Below, piece by piece: positions 1 through 8,781 of a stretch of 32,069 nucleotides of DNA; positions within the stretch are counted from its first letter, which is position 1; the number at the start of each line of letters is the position of its first letter. This DNA comes from Candidatus Margulisiibacteriota bacterium (lineage in GTDB: Bacteria > Margulisbacteria > WOR-1 > JAKLHX01 > JBAZKV01). The translations under genes were made by a program, and so were the position numbers. The notes beneath the pieces are model-generated. The model was not told where the DNA came from. It did not search any database and worked only from the letters and a program-made list of their open reading frames with translations. Location: NCBI GenBank assembly GCA_041650635.1, contig JBAZKV010000020.1, forward strand, positions 1 to 32,069, given 5' to 3'.

Positions 1-15
1 GCGGCCAAATGGAAA

Positions 16-1494
16 TCAATATCCCGGCGGCCTTCTAAACCCGCCGTAAACATTCTCTATCTCTTCGCACACTTTCAGCAGAGCAAGGTCCTCTCCTCTG
101 GCCCCTATTACCTGAACACCCATCGGAAGCCCGCCGGAAGAAGACATTGCCGGCAGAGAAACCGCGGGATGCCCGCTAAAATTGAAAAGGATGTTGTAAG
201 CCAGCGCTGCGACCAGCCAGCTGACCTTTGTGCCGTCAATGTCTATCTTTGGACTAAAAGGGTCATCCCAGGCCCCGTGCATCATCCTCGGCATATGAGC
301 AAAAGCCTCAACGGGAAATACCGGGGTCAACCAGGCATCATATTCAACAAGAAGAGAATCCAAGGAGGCAGTAAAGTTTCCCCTCGTTTCCATCAGGCTT
401 TCAAATCCTTTTTTTTCAGCAGAAATCGAAGTTCCCTTGAATAATCCCTGCATTATCCCCCTTCCCGCTCCCCCCGGAACAGGCAAAAGCGGAAGCAGGC
501 TTTGTCTAACATATCTTGTGAAGGGGTCTGCAGAATAAGACATATATCCAGCAAGAAGGCTGCAGGCAGCTTCCTGCGCTTCTTCTATACAAAGCCTAGA
601 CTGCGGCAATTCTTCCACAACCGCTCCGGCGCTTTCCAGGCTGCCGATAAGCCTTTCAAACTGAACGCGGGTGTCCCGGCTTACCGGAACATCTCCCAGG
701 GAGCCAGAATACGCCAGTTTCATTTCTTTCAGCTTTATGCCGCTGGTTTCTTCTTCGGTTGCGTCAACAAGCGCACTTAACAAAAGCCGCAGGTCATCCA
801 CCGTCCTTGCAATAGGGCTTACCGCGGCCCACTTGCCGAAAAAATTCCATTCTTGAGGCCTAGCTACAGGCCTAATAGAATCCCGTATCCCGGCCAAAGG
901 TATGAGCCCTCCGGTGGGCTTTATCCCGCAAACGCCCGTAAAATGAGGGGGCAGCCGGCCCGAGCCTCCGCAATCCGCGGCCAGGTCCCCCATGGACAGT
1001 CCTGCCGCCACGGCAGCGGCAGATCCTCCCGAAGAGCCTCCTGTAGTACATTTGATGTCCCAGGGATTATTGGGGTGCCCGGTATTCTCATCATATGAAT
1101 CATATGTCCGGCCAAAAGGACAGAGGGCGGTTTTCCCCAGTATCACCGCTCCTGCATCAATTAACCGCTGCACGGCATAAGCATTTTTTGCGGGAACATT
1201 ATCCGCCAATCTGCGGCTTCCGCATTTTGTTGGGATACCGGCGGTATTATAAAAATCCTTTACCGTTAAAGGCACGCCGTGCAGAGGCCCCCGCCAACGG
1301 CCGTTTTTCAGCTCTGCATCAAGAAGACCGGCGCTTTCCATCACGCCGTCTCCATTAAGGGCGGCCAGAGCGTTCAACTGCGGATTGCGCAGTATCTGTT
1401 CAAGATGATCATGCGCGGCCAGGCGGCTGGTCACAGCCCCTCTTCTTATCATCCCTGACAGTTGTGATATATTGGAAAATACTATTTTTGTCAT
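16..1494 (-). CDS. Amidase-signature family amidase
   Basis: This is a 492-residue amidase-signature (AS) enzyme, which hydrolyses a carboxamide bond with a Ser-cisSer-Lys triad. The Lys is visible in VPLTVKDF (about residue 79). The Gly/Ser-rich GGSSGGSAAAVAAG block supplies the cis-Ser, and the nucleophile block reads DCGGSGRLP followed by GVCGIKPTGG, so the triad looks intact. Full length and the absence of a GatB-like partner beside it argue for a stand-alone amidase. The window has a separate gatA of the same superfamily at 20,286. The start at 1494 has no clear Shine-Dalgarno; an internal Met at residue 15 is an alternative. It is divergent from the SBBP-repeat gene. The substrate cannot be told from sequence: fatty acid amides, aryl amides or peptide amides are all possible. 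Confidence 0.85.
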   Translation of the reverse strand: MTKIVFSNISQLSGMIRRGAVTSRLAAHDHLEQILRNPQLNALAALNGDGVMESAGLLDAELKNGRWRGPLHGVPLTVKDFYNTAGIPTKCGSRRLADNVPAKNAYAVQRLIDAGAVILGKTALCPFGRTYDSYDENTGHPNNPWDIKCTTGGSSGGSAAAVAAGLSMGDLAADCGGSGRLPPHFTGVCGIKPTGGLIPLAGIRDSIRPVARPQEWNFFGKWAAVSPIARTVDDLRLLLSALVDATEEETSGIKLKEMKLAYSGSLGDVPVSRDTRVQFERLIGSLESAGAVVEELPQSRLCIEEAQEAACSLLAGYMSYSADPFTRYVRQSLLPLLPVPGGAGRGIMQGLFKGTSISAEKKGFESLMETRGNFTASLDSLLVEYDAWLTPVFPVEAFAHMPRMMHGAWDDPFSPKIDIDGTKVSWLVAALAYNILFNFSGHPAVSLPAMSSSGGLPMGVQVIGARGEDLALLKVCEEIENVYGGFRRPPGY

Positions 1495-1667
1495 CTAACT
1501 ATTTTTCGTCAACTTCAGGGAAGGATTTCATTTGAAATCGACGCTGCGGACTGCCAACCTTAAAAGGTTTCGAGCTCTGGCCGTTGTGATCTTGAAACCG
1601 AAACGGGCCGGCACCCAATTCAAATAGGCATGTGAACTTTTTGAAAGCAAAGTTTGCTTTTTCAGTC

Positions 1668-1697
1668 TTGACACTTGCGCCATTCCTGCGTGATAAT
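1668..1697 (+). promoter_or_regulatory. Sigma70-type promoter of the SBBP-repeat gene
   Basis: TTGACA at 1668-1673, 18 bases, then GATAAT at 1692-1697 (TGATAA with 17 bases is the alternative register). The GTG start at 1704 lies 6 bases after the -10, so the transcript should begin at or within a base or two of the start codon. No Shine-Dalgarno is present. The rest of 1495-1703 shows no other gene. Confidence 0.7.
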
Positions 1698-1703
1698 GGT
1701 TTC

Positions 1704-4700
1704 GTGAAAAAGAAACTTGTCTGGGGCTTTTTGGGGGCGGTTTTATTTGCCGCCGCAGCCATATTGTTGACAGCGCCTGAAGACAAAAAGAGCGGCACAT
1801 CCAAACCCTTTCACAACAACCTGCCCCTCTATTTTGTGGAGAACAGGGGCCAGGCAGGCCCTGCAGATATCAAATACCACGCTCAAACAAAAACAGCCGA
1901 TATCTACTTTGGGAAAGACCGCTCTGTTATAAGCATTAAAGGCCCCGGGAACAGGGAAAAAAGTGTTCTGCGGCTGGAATACCTGGGAGCAGGCAGCGGC
2001 ACAAAGATCTCGGGCAGGGACAGGACAAAAGCTGTCTTTAATTATCTCACCGGCAATAAAAAGGAGGGACACAAAACAAATGTCCCCTCTTACTTCGGGA
2101 TAATACTGAAGAACCTTTATAACGGCATCGACCTTGAATACGGGTCAAAGAACGGCTCCGTCAAATCTGAGTTCGTAATAGGCAGAAAAGGCAAGGCTGC
2201 AGACATTCGATTAAGGTACGCAGGCGCTGACTTCCTTTCAATAAACAAGAGCGGCGACCTCATAGTAAAGGCCGGGGCTGTAAAGCTGGTAGAATCAAAG
2301 CCCTATGCTTACCAAATAATAGGCGGCAAGATCGCAACAGTAGAAGCGCATTATGTCCTCCTTGCGCATGACACTTACGGCTTCAAGACCGGCAATTATA
2401 ACAAACTTCATCCTCTTATAATAGATCCCACGCTTGTTTTTTCCGGTTATATCGGAGGAACGGGCAATGATGAGGGGGAAGAGATCTTTGTTGACAGTTC
2501 CGGCTATATTTACATAGGATGCGAAACTTACTCGGACAATTTTCCGTCCACTCCTGGGGCATACCAAACCACCCGGGCCGGGACTCAAAATCTGGTCATC
2601 AGCAAACTGTCCCCGGACGCTTCCGGACTTGAGTTCTCGACCTATTTCGGGGGCAACGGGCAGGATTTTGTTAACGCTCTTAAGTGCGATGATTCAGGGA
2701 ACATCTATGTCGGAGGATACACCAACTCCTCAAATCTCCCTGCCACCCCCGGCTGTTACGACAACACACGCTCGGGAGCCCTGGACTGTTTTGTTCTCAA
2801 ACTGAACAGTACGGGAAGCGCGGTACTCTACTGCTCCTATTTTGGAGGCTCTGACAATGACGTGGCTTACGCCTCCTGTGTGGACGATTCTTACAACATC
2901 TATCTTTCGGGTTATTGCTCCTCTGACATGCCCACTACACCAAATGCGTATAAAACCGTTTTCCCGGGCGGCACCTCAAATTTTGCCGCAAAACTTTCCC
3001 CCTCGGGTCTTGGAGCAAATGACCTTATCTACAGCACCTTTATAGGGAGCGGGACTACCAGACAGATGCAGGTGGATAGCAGCGGCAATGTCTGCCTTGT
3101 CGGGGACACCACATCTTCGGAGTACCCCGTCACCTCGGGTTGTTTCCAGCCGACATTTGGCGGCGGCGACAGGGATGCCTTTGTGACAAAATTGAACAGC
3201 GACGGGAGCGATCTTGTCTTTTCCACCTTTCTCGGCGGCAGCGACACCGACAGGGGCTGGCAGGCCAATGTCGATGCTTCATCAAATGTTTACGCAAGCT
3301 GCACAACTCTCTCGACCGATTTTCCCGTTAGCGGGGGGGCCTTTCAAACCTCGAGGCCTTCCGCTCTTCTAAACGGGTCCCTTTCAAAATTCAGCCCCGA
3401 AGGGGCCCTGCTCTATTCGACCTATGTAGGAGGATCAGGTGTCGATAACAGCCTAAAAATGGCGGCAGCCCGGTCCGGAGATATTTTTTTAGCTGGTTAT
3501 ACCACTTCCGCGGATTTTCCGGTTACTGATGACGCGTACCAAAAGGAACTCAAGGGAGGTTACGACGGCCTTCTGATCAGGCTGTCCCCTTCGGGCAACG
3601 GCTCTTCAGACCTTGTCTATTCTACATTTTTCGGGGGGTCATCAGATGACACTCTCAAAGATCTCTTTCTTACACAGAGCAACACGCTCTATATTTTTGG
3701 CTACAGCGCCTCTAACGACATGCCGGTTACCGCGGGAGTTTACAGCGCTGTCAATTCGGGGGGCACTGATGCTGTTTATGTCAGGTTCGAACTGGGGCCT
3801 CCCGCGCCGAGTTCCTTTTTGAGCGCCGCGGCTTCAACAACTTCCCTTTCACATTCCTGGGCAGTGAACTCCACAAATGAAAGCGGTTTTTACATAGTGG
3901 ACGGCAGCGGGGCCATAAGGTTAAGGGTCCCGGCAGCCGCCTCAACAACTGTCGAAGCCGCTCTGCTTCCCAATACGCTCTACACTTCAAGGTGCACCGC
4001 GTACAACGGGGACGGGGCTTTTACCTCCGAGGCCTCGTCAAAGTATACCTGGATAGAGGCCCCTTCCGGCCTTGGTTCAATTAATACCTCTTCAACAAGC
4101 ATAACAGTGAAAGCCGAGGGAACTTTCAGTAATCTGTCCCTGGGCAGTTCCGGAATACTGATAGAAAACCTGACGGACGGCACGAACAGCGGCTGGATAA
4201 AGGCAGACAGCTGGACCTTTTCGGACCTTTTACCGGGCACCGAATACAGCTTCAGGGTAAGATCAAGGAACGGGGACGCCATAGAGAACCCGGTCCCGTT
4301 CTCAAAAACTCTGGCCACAGCAGCTAAAACGCCGATATCGGTCTACAGCGCCGGGGTACAGCTTAGGGACGGCGACACCGTCTCCAGCAGGCTGGCATTT
4401 TCCGGGATAGCCTCAACAACAGAAGCACTGGACGCTTCATCGGTAAGGATCTATCTGGACGGCTCGCTTGTCAGTGATGGGACTTATTCCTATTATGATT
4501 CTTTCGAACAGGCTCCGGACAGGGCTACCATTTCTTATTCCGTCAGAACTCCTCTTGCCGCAGGGACCCACACGCTGAGCATAACTGCCGGAGGGTCTGG
4601 AGGCTCATTGTTCGAGGCAAGCCTTGTCGACCTGAGAGTGGCTTCCGAAACCGGCAGCCAAGGCATCATAGGCGCTGTGCTGGCGCACCCCAATCCCTAC

Positions 4701-5090
4701 GATCCTTCTTCCGGCAATGCAAGGATCACCTACAACCTGGAAAAGGATTCAGCCATAGCGCTTTATATCTTCGGGATAAACGGCAGGCTGGTGCTTAAGA
4801 AAGAATTCCTTTCCGGATCCAACGGAGGCAAGGCGGGTTTTAACGATGTTGCCTGGGACGGTAAGGATGATTTTGGAAACGAACTGGGCAACGGCGTGTA
4901 TGCGGTAAGGATAGTGGACAAGGCAGGCATGAAAGTGATAGGAAAAAGCAAAGTCGCCATCATATGCGGCAGCGCATCAAAAACCGGTGCTCCGTTGTGG
5001 CCTCTTGCCGCCGTTATCACTGCTGTTCTGGGGCTTACGGCTTCCGGCGGGGCACACAGGTTCTACAGAGCGCTAAAAAGAAAAAAATGA
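1704..5090 (+). CDS. Large secreted SBBP-repeat / FlgD-domain surface protein
   Basis: I choose the GTG at 1704 (1128 residues) because the protein then opens with KKK and a hydrophobic signal segment (about residues 6-24, LVWGFLGAVLFAAAAILL). The longer frame from 1632 would start inside the promoter. After the signal comes an N-terminal domain of the DUF7948 type (NNLPLYFVENRGQ). Next are about ten SBBP-type beta-propeller repeats (roughly 250-700) of the pattern YSTFFGG...D, DSSGNIY, DFPVT. Then come fibronectin-like regions, an Ig-like stretch, and a FlgD-like domain (about 1000-1090: HPNPYDP, GINGRLV, WDGKDDFGNELGNGVY). The very C-terminus is a hydrophobic helix followed by FYRALKRKK, a membrane stop anchor. 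It is probably exported and surface exposed, in adhesion or as a scaffold. It is convergent with pyrG, with only 14 bases between them. Confidence 0.85.
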   Translation: MKKKLVWGFLGAVLFAAAAILLTAPEDKKSGTSKPFHNNLPLYFVENRGQAGPADIKYHAQTKTADIYFGKDRSVISIKGPGNREKSVLRLEYLGAGSGTKISGRDRTKAVFNYLTGNKKEGHKTNVPSYFGIILKNLYNGIDLEYGSKNGSVKSEFVIGRKGKAADIRLRYAGADFLSINKSGDLIVKAGAVKLVESKPYAYQIIGGKIATVEAHYVLLAHDTYGFKTGNYNKLHPLIIDPTLVFSGYIGGTGNDEGEEIFVDSSGYIYIGCETYSDNFPSTPGAYQTTRAGTQNLVISKLSPDASGLEFSTYFGGNGQDFVNALKCDDSGNIYVGGYTNSSNLPATPGCYDNTRSGALDCFVLKLNSTGSAVLYCSYFGGSDNDVAYASCVDDSYNIYLSGYCSSDMPTTPNAYKTVFPGGTSNFAAKLSPSGLGANDLIYSTFIGSGTTRQMQVDSSGNVCLVGDTTSSEYPVTSGCFQPTFGGGDRDAFVTKLNSDGSDLVFSTFLGGSDTDRGWQANVDASSNVYASCTTLSTDFPVSGGAFQTSRPSALLNGSLSKFSPEGALLYSTYVGGSGVDNSLKMAAARSGDIFLAGYTTSADFPVTDDAYQKELKGGYDGLLIRLSPSGNGSSDLVYSTFFGGSSDDTLKDLFLTQSNTLYIFGYSASNDMPVTAGVYSAVNSGGTDAVYVRFELGPPAPSSFLSAAASTTSLSHSWAVNSTNESGFYIVDGSGAIRLRVPAAASTTVEAALLPNTLYTSRCTAYNGDGAFTSEASSKYTWIEAPSGLGSINTSSTSITVKAEGTFSNLSLGSSGILIENLTDGTNSGWIKADSWTFSDLLPGTEYSFRVRSRNGDAIENPVPFSKTLATAAKTPISVYSAGVQLRDGDTVSSRLAFSGIASTTEALDASSVRIYLDGSLVSDGTYSYYDSFEQAPDRATISYSVRTPLAAGTHTLSITAGGSGGSLFEASLVDLRVASETGSQGIIGAVLAHPNPYDPSSGNARITYNLEKDSAIALYIFGINGRLVLKKEFLSGSNGGKAGFNDVAWDGKDDFGNELGNGVYAVRIVDKAGMKVIGKSKVAIICGSASKTGAPLWPLAAVITAVLGLTASGGAHRFYRALKRKK

Positions 5091-5104
5091 TCCGCAAAGG
5101 GGCT

Positions 5105-6742
5105 TTAGAACAGCTTTTCCTGCTCGCCTGATCTGGCAACGGCCGCTTTGACAAAATCCCTGAACAGAGGATGGGGTCTGTTTGGCCTGGACTTGAATTC
5201 CGGATGGTACTGGACAGCTATGAAGAAAGGATGATCTGCTATTTCTACCACTTCAACGAGATTCGCATCCGTATAGATGCCGCTGCATTTTAATCCTTTT
5301 TCCTCAAGCACAGAACGAAGGTCGTTGTTAACCTCATACCTGTGGCGGTGCCGTTCGTAGATCCATTCTTCCTGATAGCACTCAAAAAGCCTGGTCCCCT
5401 GCTCCACCTTGCACGGATAAGCCCCCAGCCTCATGGTCCCGCCCATGTCTTTTATATTTTTCTGGTCGGGTATGTAATCGATCACAGGAAATTTGGTATG
5501 CGGGTTGAATTCCGAGCTGTTGGCATCCGCCATGCTGCAAACGCTGCGGGCAAATTCTATGACCGCGCACTGCATACCGAGGCAGAGTCCCAGGAACGGG
5601 ACCTTGTTTTCCCTGGCATATTTGATGGCCTTGATCTTTCCCTCTATTCCCCTTGAGCCAAACCCTCCGGGCACGATTATCGCGCAGGCGCCGACAAAAT
5701 GCCTTGAAACATCGTCTTCTTTTTCTATCTCTTCCGAATTAACCCACATAAGCTCGACCTTGACATCCGAGGCGATCCCGCCGTGCTTTAGAGCCTCCAC
5801 AACGCTCAGATAAGCATCGTTAAGTTCGACATATTTGCCTACAAGCGCTATCTTTACGGACCTTGCGGGGTTCTTTATGACCTCCACCATCTTTTTCCAT
5901 TCGGACAGGTCCCCGTCGCCGCATTCAAGGCCCAGATACTTAATGAGGGTGTTGTCCACTTTTTCCTTTTGGAGAGAGAGCGGGACCTCGTATATGGAAG
6001 AGGCGTCCGGAAGGCCGATCACGGCATCTTTGTCCGTATCGCAGAAGAGGGCTATCTTTTCTTTAAGTTCCTGCGTTATCGGCTCAGTAGAGCGGCATAC
6101 TATGATCTCCGGATGTATCCCGATGCCCCTGAGTTCTTTTACGCTGTGCTGGGTCGGTTTGGTCTTGAACTCCGCGGTGGTTTCAAGGAACGGGACCAGG
6201 GTAACATGGATATGGACTACATTGGCGTGCCCGACTTCTTTTGAGAACTGCCTGGCGGCTTCAAGAAAGGGCAGGCTCTCAATGTCCCCTACCGTGCCCC
6301 CTATCTCGCAGATAACAACATCAAACTCTTCCTCTTTAGTGACCCTTCTGATCCTGTCCTTTATTTCGTTGGTTATGTGCGGAACCACCTGGACCGTACC
6401 CCCCAAAAAGTCGCCTCTTCTCTCCTTCTGCAGAACTGTCCAGTAGACCATCCCGGTGGTGATGTTGTTGACCTTTCCAAGGTAGGTGTCTATGAACCTT
6501 TCATAATGACCCAGGTCAAGGTCTGTTTCGGCCCCGTCCTCGGTAACAAAGACCTCTCCGTGCTGATAGGGGTTCATAGTACCCGGATCGACATTGATGT
6601 ATGGATCCAGCTTTTGAACGGTGACCCGCAGTCCCCTTGACTTAAGCAGCCTGCCAATAGAAGAGGCCACTATCCCCTTGCCCAGGGACGAAACAACTCC
6701 GCCGGTTATAAAAATATATTTGGGTTTCTTATCCTCCGACAA
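5105..6742 (-). CDS. pyrG: CTP synthase
   Basis: A 545-residue enzyme that converts UTP, ATP and glutamine to CTP in the cytosol. The N-terminal synthetase domain is complete: the opening FITGGVVSSLGKGI, then KLDPYINVDPGTMNPYQHGEV and DLDLGHYERF. The C-terminal class I glutaminase has its nucleophile Cys in FLGLCLGMQ and the His-Glu pair in QYHPEF. Length matches the family. The start codon is TTG (bases 6740-6742), preceded by AAGGAGA inside the end of the upstream CorC gene, and the two frames overlap by 14 bases. It is the last gene of the 13-kb array that starts at 18,543. I see no convincing terminator in the 14 bases before the convergent SBBP gene. Confidence 0.97.
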   Translation of the reverse strand: MSEDKKPKYIFITGGVVSSLGKGIVASSIGRLLKSRGLRVTVQKLDPYINVDPGTMNPYQHGEVFVTEDGAETDLDLGHYERFIDTYLGKVNNITTGMVYWTVLQKERRGDFLGGTVQVVPHITNEIKDRIRRVTKEEEFDVVICEIGGTVGDIESLPFLEAARQFSKEVGHANVVHIHVTLVPFLETTAEFKTKPTQHSVKELRGIGIHPEIIVCRSTEPITQELKEKIALFCDTDKDAVIGLPDASSIYEVPLSLQKEKVDNTLIKYLGLECGDGDLSEWKKMVEVIKNPARSVKIALVGKYVELNDAYLSVVEALKHGGIASDVKVELMWVNSEEIEKEDDVSRHFVGACAIIVPGGFGSRGIEGKIKAIKYARENKVPFLGLCLGMQCAVIEFARSVCSMADANSSEFNPHTKFPVIDYIPDQKNIKDMGGTMRLGAYPCKVEQGTRLFECYQEEWIYERHRHRYEVNNDLRSVLEEKGLKCSGIYTDANLVEVVEIADHPFFIAVQYHPEFKSRPNRPHPLFRDFVKAAVARSGEQEKLF

Positions 6743-8024
6743 TTCCGTCTCCTTCCACCTCCGAAGCTCTTAGCCTGACTATCTTTATCCTGGTTATCCT
6801 CTTTTTAAAGACCCTTTCAACATAGATCCTCAGGTCCTCGAATCTTGCAATGTCCCCCACTGTCGGCAGTTTGCCGAGGAGAGACACCACAAAACCTCCA
6901 ACGGTATCGTAATCGCCTTCGGGAAGCGCGGTCCCGACCTTTTCGTTGACCTCAACCACGGAAAGCCTGGCATCCACAAGCGCCGAGCCGTCGCTTAGGA
7001 TGTCGACCGTTTTTTCCTCGATATCGAATTCGTCCTTTATCTCGCCCACTATCTCTTCTATAAGGTCCTCAAGGCTCACAATGCCTGCCGTGCCGCCGTA
7101 CTCATCCACTATTATAGCAATATGCATGTGCGAAGACTGCATCTGGCGCAGCAGATCGTCAAGTTTTTTTGATTCCGGAACGAACAGCGGAGGCCGCAGC
7201 AGTTCTTTGAGCTCTGTCTGTTTACCCATGGCAAAGATGCCGATCAGGTCTTTGGCAAAAAGCACCCCCGTGATATTATCCACCGTCCCCTCATACACAG
7301 GTATCCTGGAGTGCCCTGCTTCGATTATCCTTGCGGCAGCTTCTTTTAGGGGGGTTGATACTTCAAGACAGACCATATCCGGCCTCGGGGTCATCACAGC
7401 TTTAGCGGTAGTGTCCCCGAACTCAAAGATGCTGTGTATCATTTCTTTTTCTTCCTGCTCAAGGACACCTTCTTCGTGCCCTACGGAAAGCAGCATCTTA
7501 AGCTCCTCTTCTGTCACGAACGGGACCTTGCTTGCTGCATCTCCTCCAAAAAGCTTTATCAGGGGCCTGCAGAGGATGTCCAGCACATAGATCACAGGAT
7601 AAAAAATAAGGGACAAGAATGAGATGACGGGCCCCACAAAAAGCGCGATGCGGTCGCTCAGGCGGATAGCTATGGTCTTGGGAGTGATCTCTCCGAATAT
7701 CAGGATCAGAAAGGTCATGGTTAGCGCGGCCGTTGTCACCGCAACACTTTCGCTCATAAGTCCTCTGCGCTCGAACAGGTTCATGAAGATATAGGTGGCG
7801 ATCGAGGCCGCCCCCATGTTGACCAGATTGTTCCCTACCAGTATGGTGGAGAGCATTTTATTAGGGTTCTCTCTGAGGTCGTAGAGGGCTTTTGCCCCAA
7901 AAAATCCCTGGCCCAGGAACTTCTTTATCTTTATCCTGCTGACCGAGGTCAGCGCCGTCTCGGACATGGAAAAGAAGGCCGAGCAGGCCACTAACAAGGC
8001 CAGGATCAAGATCTCGTTAAGCAC
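6729..8024 (-). CDS. CorC/HlyC-family CNNM membrane protein with CBS pair
   Basis: A 431-residue protein. The N-terminal CNNM/DUF21 domain (about residues 1-190) holds three to four membrane helices and the signature SMSETALTSVS. It is followed by a CBS pair (about 205-330) with PRPDMVCL, SRIPVYEGTVDNITGVLFAKDL and IAIIVDEYGGTAGIVSLEDLIEEIVGEI. The C-terminal CorC_HlyC domain contains DARLSVVEVNEKV and GDYDTVGGFVVSLLGKLP. Members have been linked to Mg2+/Co2+ resistance and Mg2+ export; transport by this one is inferred. The stop overlaps the pyrG start, and dgkA ends 3 bases before its start. The older 'hemolysin' naming is probably misleading. Confidence 0.93.
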   Translation of the reverse strand: MLNEILILALLVACSAFFSMSETALTSVSRIKIKKFLGQGFFGAKALYDLRENPNKMLSTILVGNNLVNMGAASIATYIFMNLFERRGLMSESVAVTTAALTMTFLILIFGEITPKTIAIRLSDRIALFVGPVISFLSLIFYPVIYVLDILCRPLIKLFGGDAASKVPFVTEEELKMLLSVGHEEGVLEQEEKEMIHSIFEFGDTTAKAVMTPRPDMVCLEVSTPLKEAAARIIEAGHSRIPVYEGTVDNITGVLFAKDLIGIFAMGKQTELKELLRPPLFVPESKKLDDLLRQMQSSHMHIAIIVDEYGGTAGIVSLEDLIEEIVGEIKDEFDIEEKTVDILSDGSALVDARLSVVEVNEKVGTALPEGDYDTVGGFVVSLLGKLPTVGDIARFEDLRIYVERVFKKRITRIKIVRLRASEVEGDGIVGG

Positions 8025-8027
8025 TCT

Positions 8028-8396
8028 TTAACTCCTGAACACCAGGACGATCAGCCTTGGCAAAAAGATATAACAGCCTATCACAACGGAGGCTATCGCC
8101 GCAACAAGCACCGCTCCTGCGGCAACATCTTTTGCGACCATGGCCCTGATCTTTCTGGTGAGCATCATCAGATTTACGATCTCTTCCATAGCGGTGTTAA
8201 GCAGCTCGAGCACCACCACCGAAGAGATCACCAGGACTAGGATCATCATCTCGACAAAACTTATCTGGAGCAGCACCCCGAGGATAACGGCAAACGCCCC
8301 TGTTGCAAGATGTATCTTTAGGTTTCTCTGCGTGCGGAAGGCATAGACCAGTCCCCTGCCGGCATAGCCCAGGCTTTCAGCGAATTTTCTTGGCAT
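8028..8396 (-). CDS. dgkA: Diacylglycerol/undecaprenol kinase (DgkA family)
   Basis: A 122-residue integral membrane kinase with three predicted helices (about 30-48, 50-70, 95-118). The family signature ELLNTAMEEIVN, with the catalytic Glu and the Asn-Thr-Ala motif, lies near the middle, and a second acidic site follows in AKDVAAGAVL. Enzymes of this type phosphorylate diacylglycerol or, in many bacteria, undecaprenol. The neighbours (murA, ybeY and the WecA-like gene of the same array) favour the undecaprenol role, but that is inference. It overlaps the 3' end of ybeY by 20 bases. Confidence 0.9.
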   Translation of the reverse strand: MPRKFAESLGYAGRGLVYAFRTQRNLKIHLATGAFAVILGVLLQISFVEMMILVLVISSVVVLELLNTAMEEIVNLMMLTRKIRAMVAKDVAAGAVLVAAIASVVIGCYIFLPRLIVLVFRS

Positions 8397-8781
8397 AGCG
8401 GTCTTCTTTTTCCCTCATTACCATTCTATCAGATTTTGACAGATGGTCATATCCCGCCAGGTGGAGGGCTCCGTGGATGGCAAGCCTTTTGAGCTCATCC
8501 TCAAGGGATGCCCCAAATCTGCGGGCATTCCTTTTGGCCGAATCAGTGGAAATGACAACCTCTCCGAGGATCCCTTCCTCTCCCATTTCAAAAGAGAGGA
8601 CATCCGTTGCCCTGTTGAGCCCTCTGAACTTTTTGTTGAGCCTTCTGATCTCGGGGTCCTTTACAAAAACAACGCTTATCCTGCCCTTTATTTTTTCGGC
8701 CCTTGCCACCAAAGCGGCAAGCCTATTTAACTTCTTTAACATCCGCGCCAAGCCCGGTAAGTTTTTGCAGGAATTTTTCAT
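8377..8781 (-). CDS. ybeY: Endoribonuclease YbeY, short N-terminus
   Basis: YbeY is a zinc-dependent endoribonuclease for 16S rRNA 3'-end maturation and ribosome quality control. The metal motif HGALHLAGYDH (His-x3-His-x5-His) is intact, and the upstream LNKKFRGLNRATDVLSFE segment is typical. The frame allows 134 residues from the ATG at 8781 or 121 from the ATG at 8742. Either is shorter at the N-terminus than most family members (about 150), and neither has a good Shine-Dalgarno. Both starts lie inside the end of murA, so translation is probably coupled to it. The C-terminus overlaps dgkA. Confidence 0.9.
   Translation of the reverse strand: MKNSCKNLPGLARMLKKLNRLAALVARAEKIKGRISVVFVKDPEIRRLNKKFRGLNRATDVLSFEMGEEGILGEVVISTDSAKRNARRFGASLEDELKRLAIHGALHLAGYDHLSKSDRMVMREKEDRYAKKIR

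Noticed and set aside
5085..5110. Bidirectional terminator between the SBBP gene and pyrG
   Set aside because: There is a T-rich run on the minus strand, but only a 4-bp stem; not enough to call.
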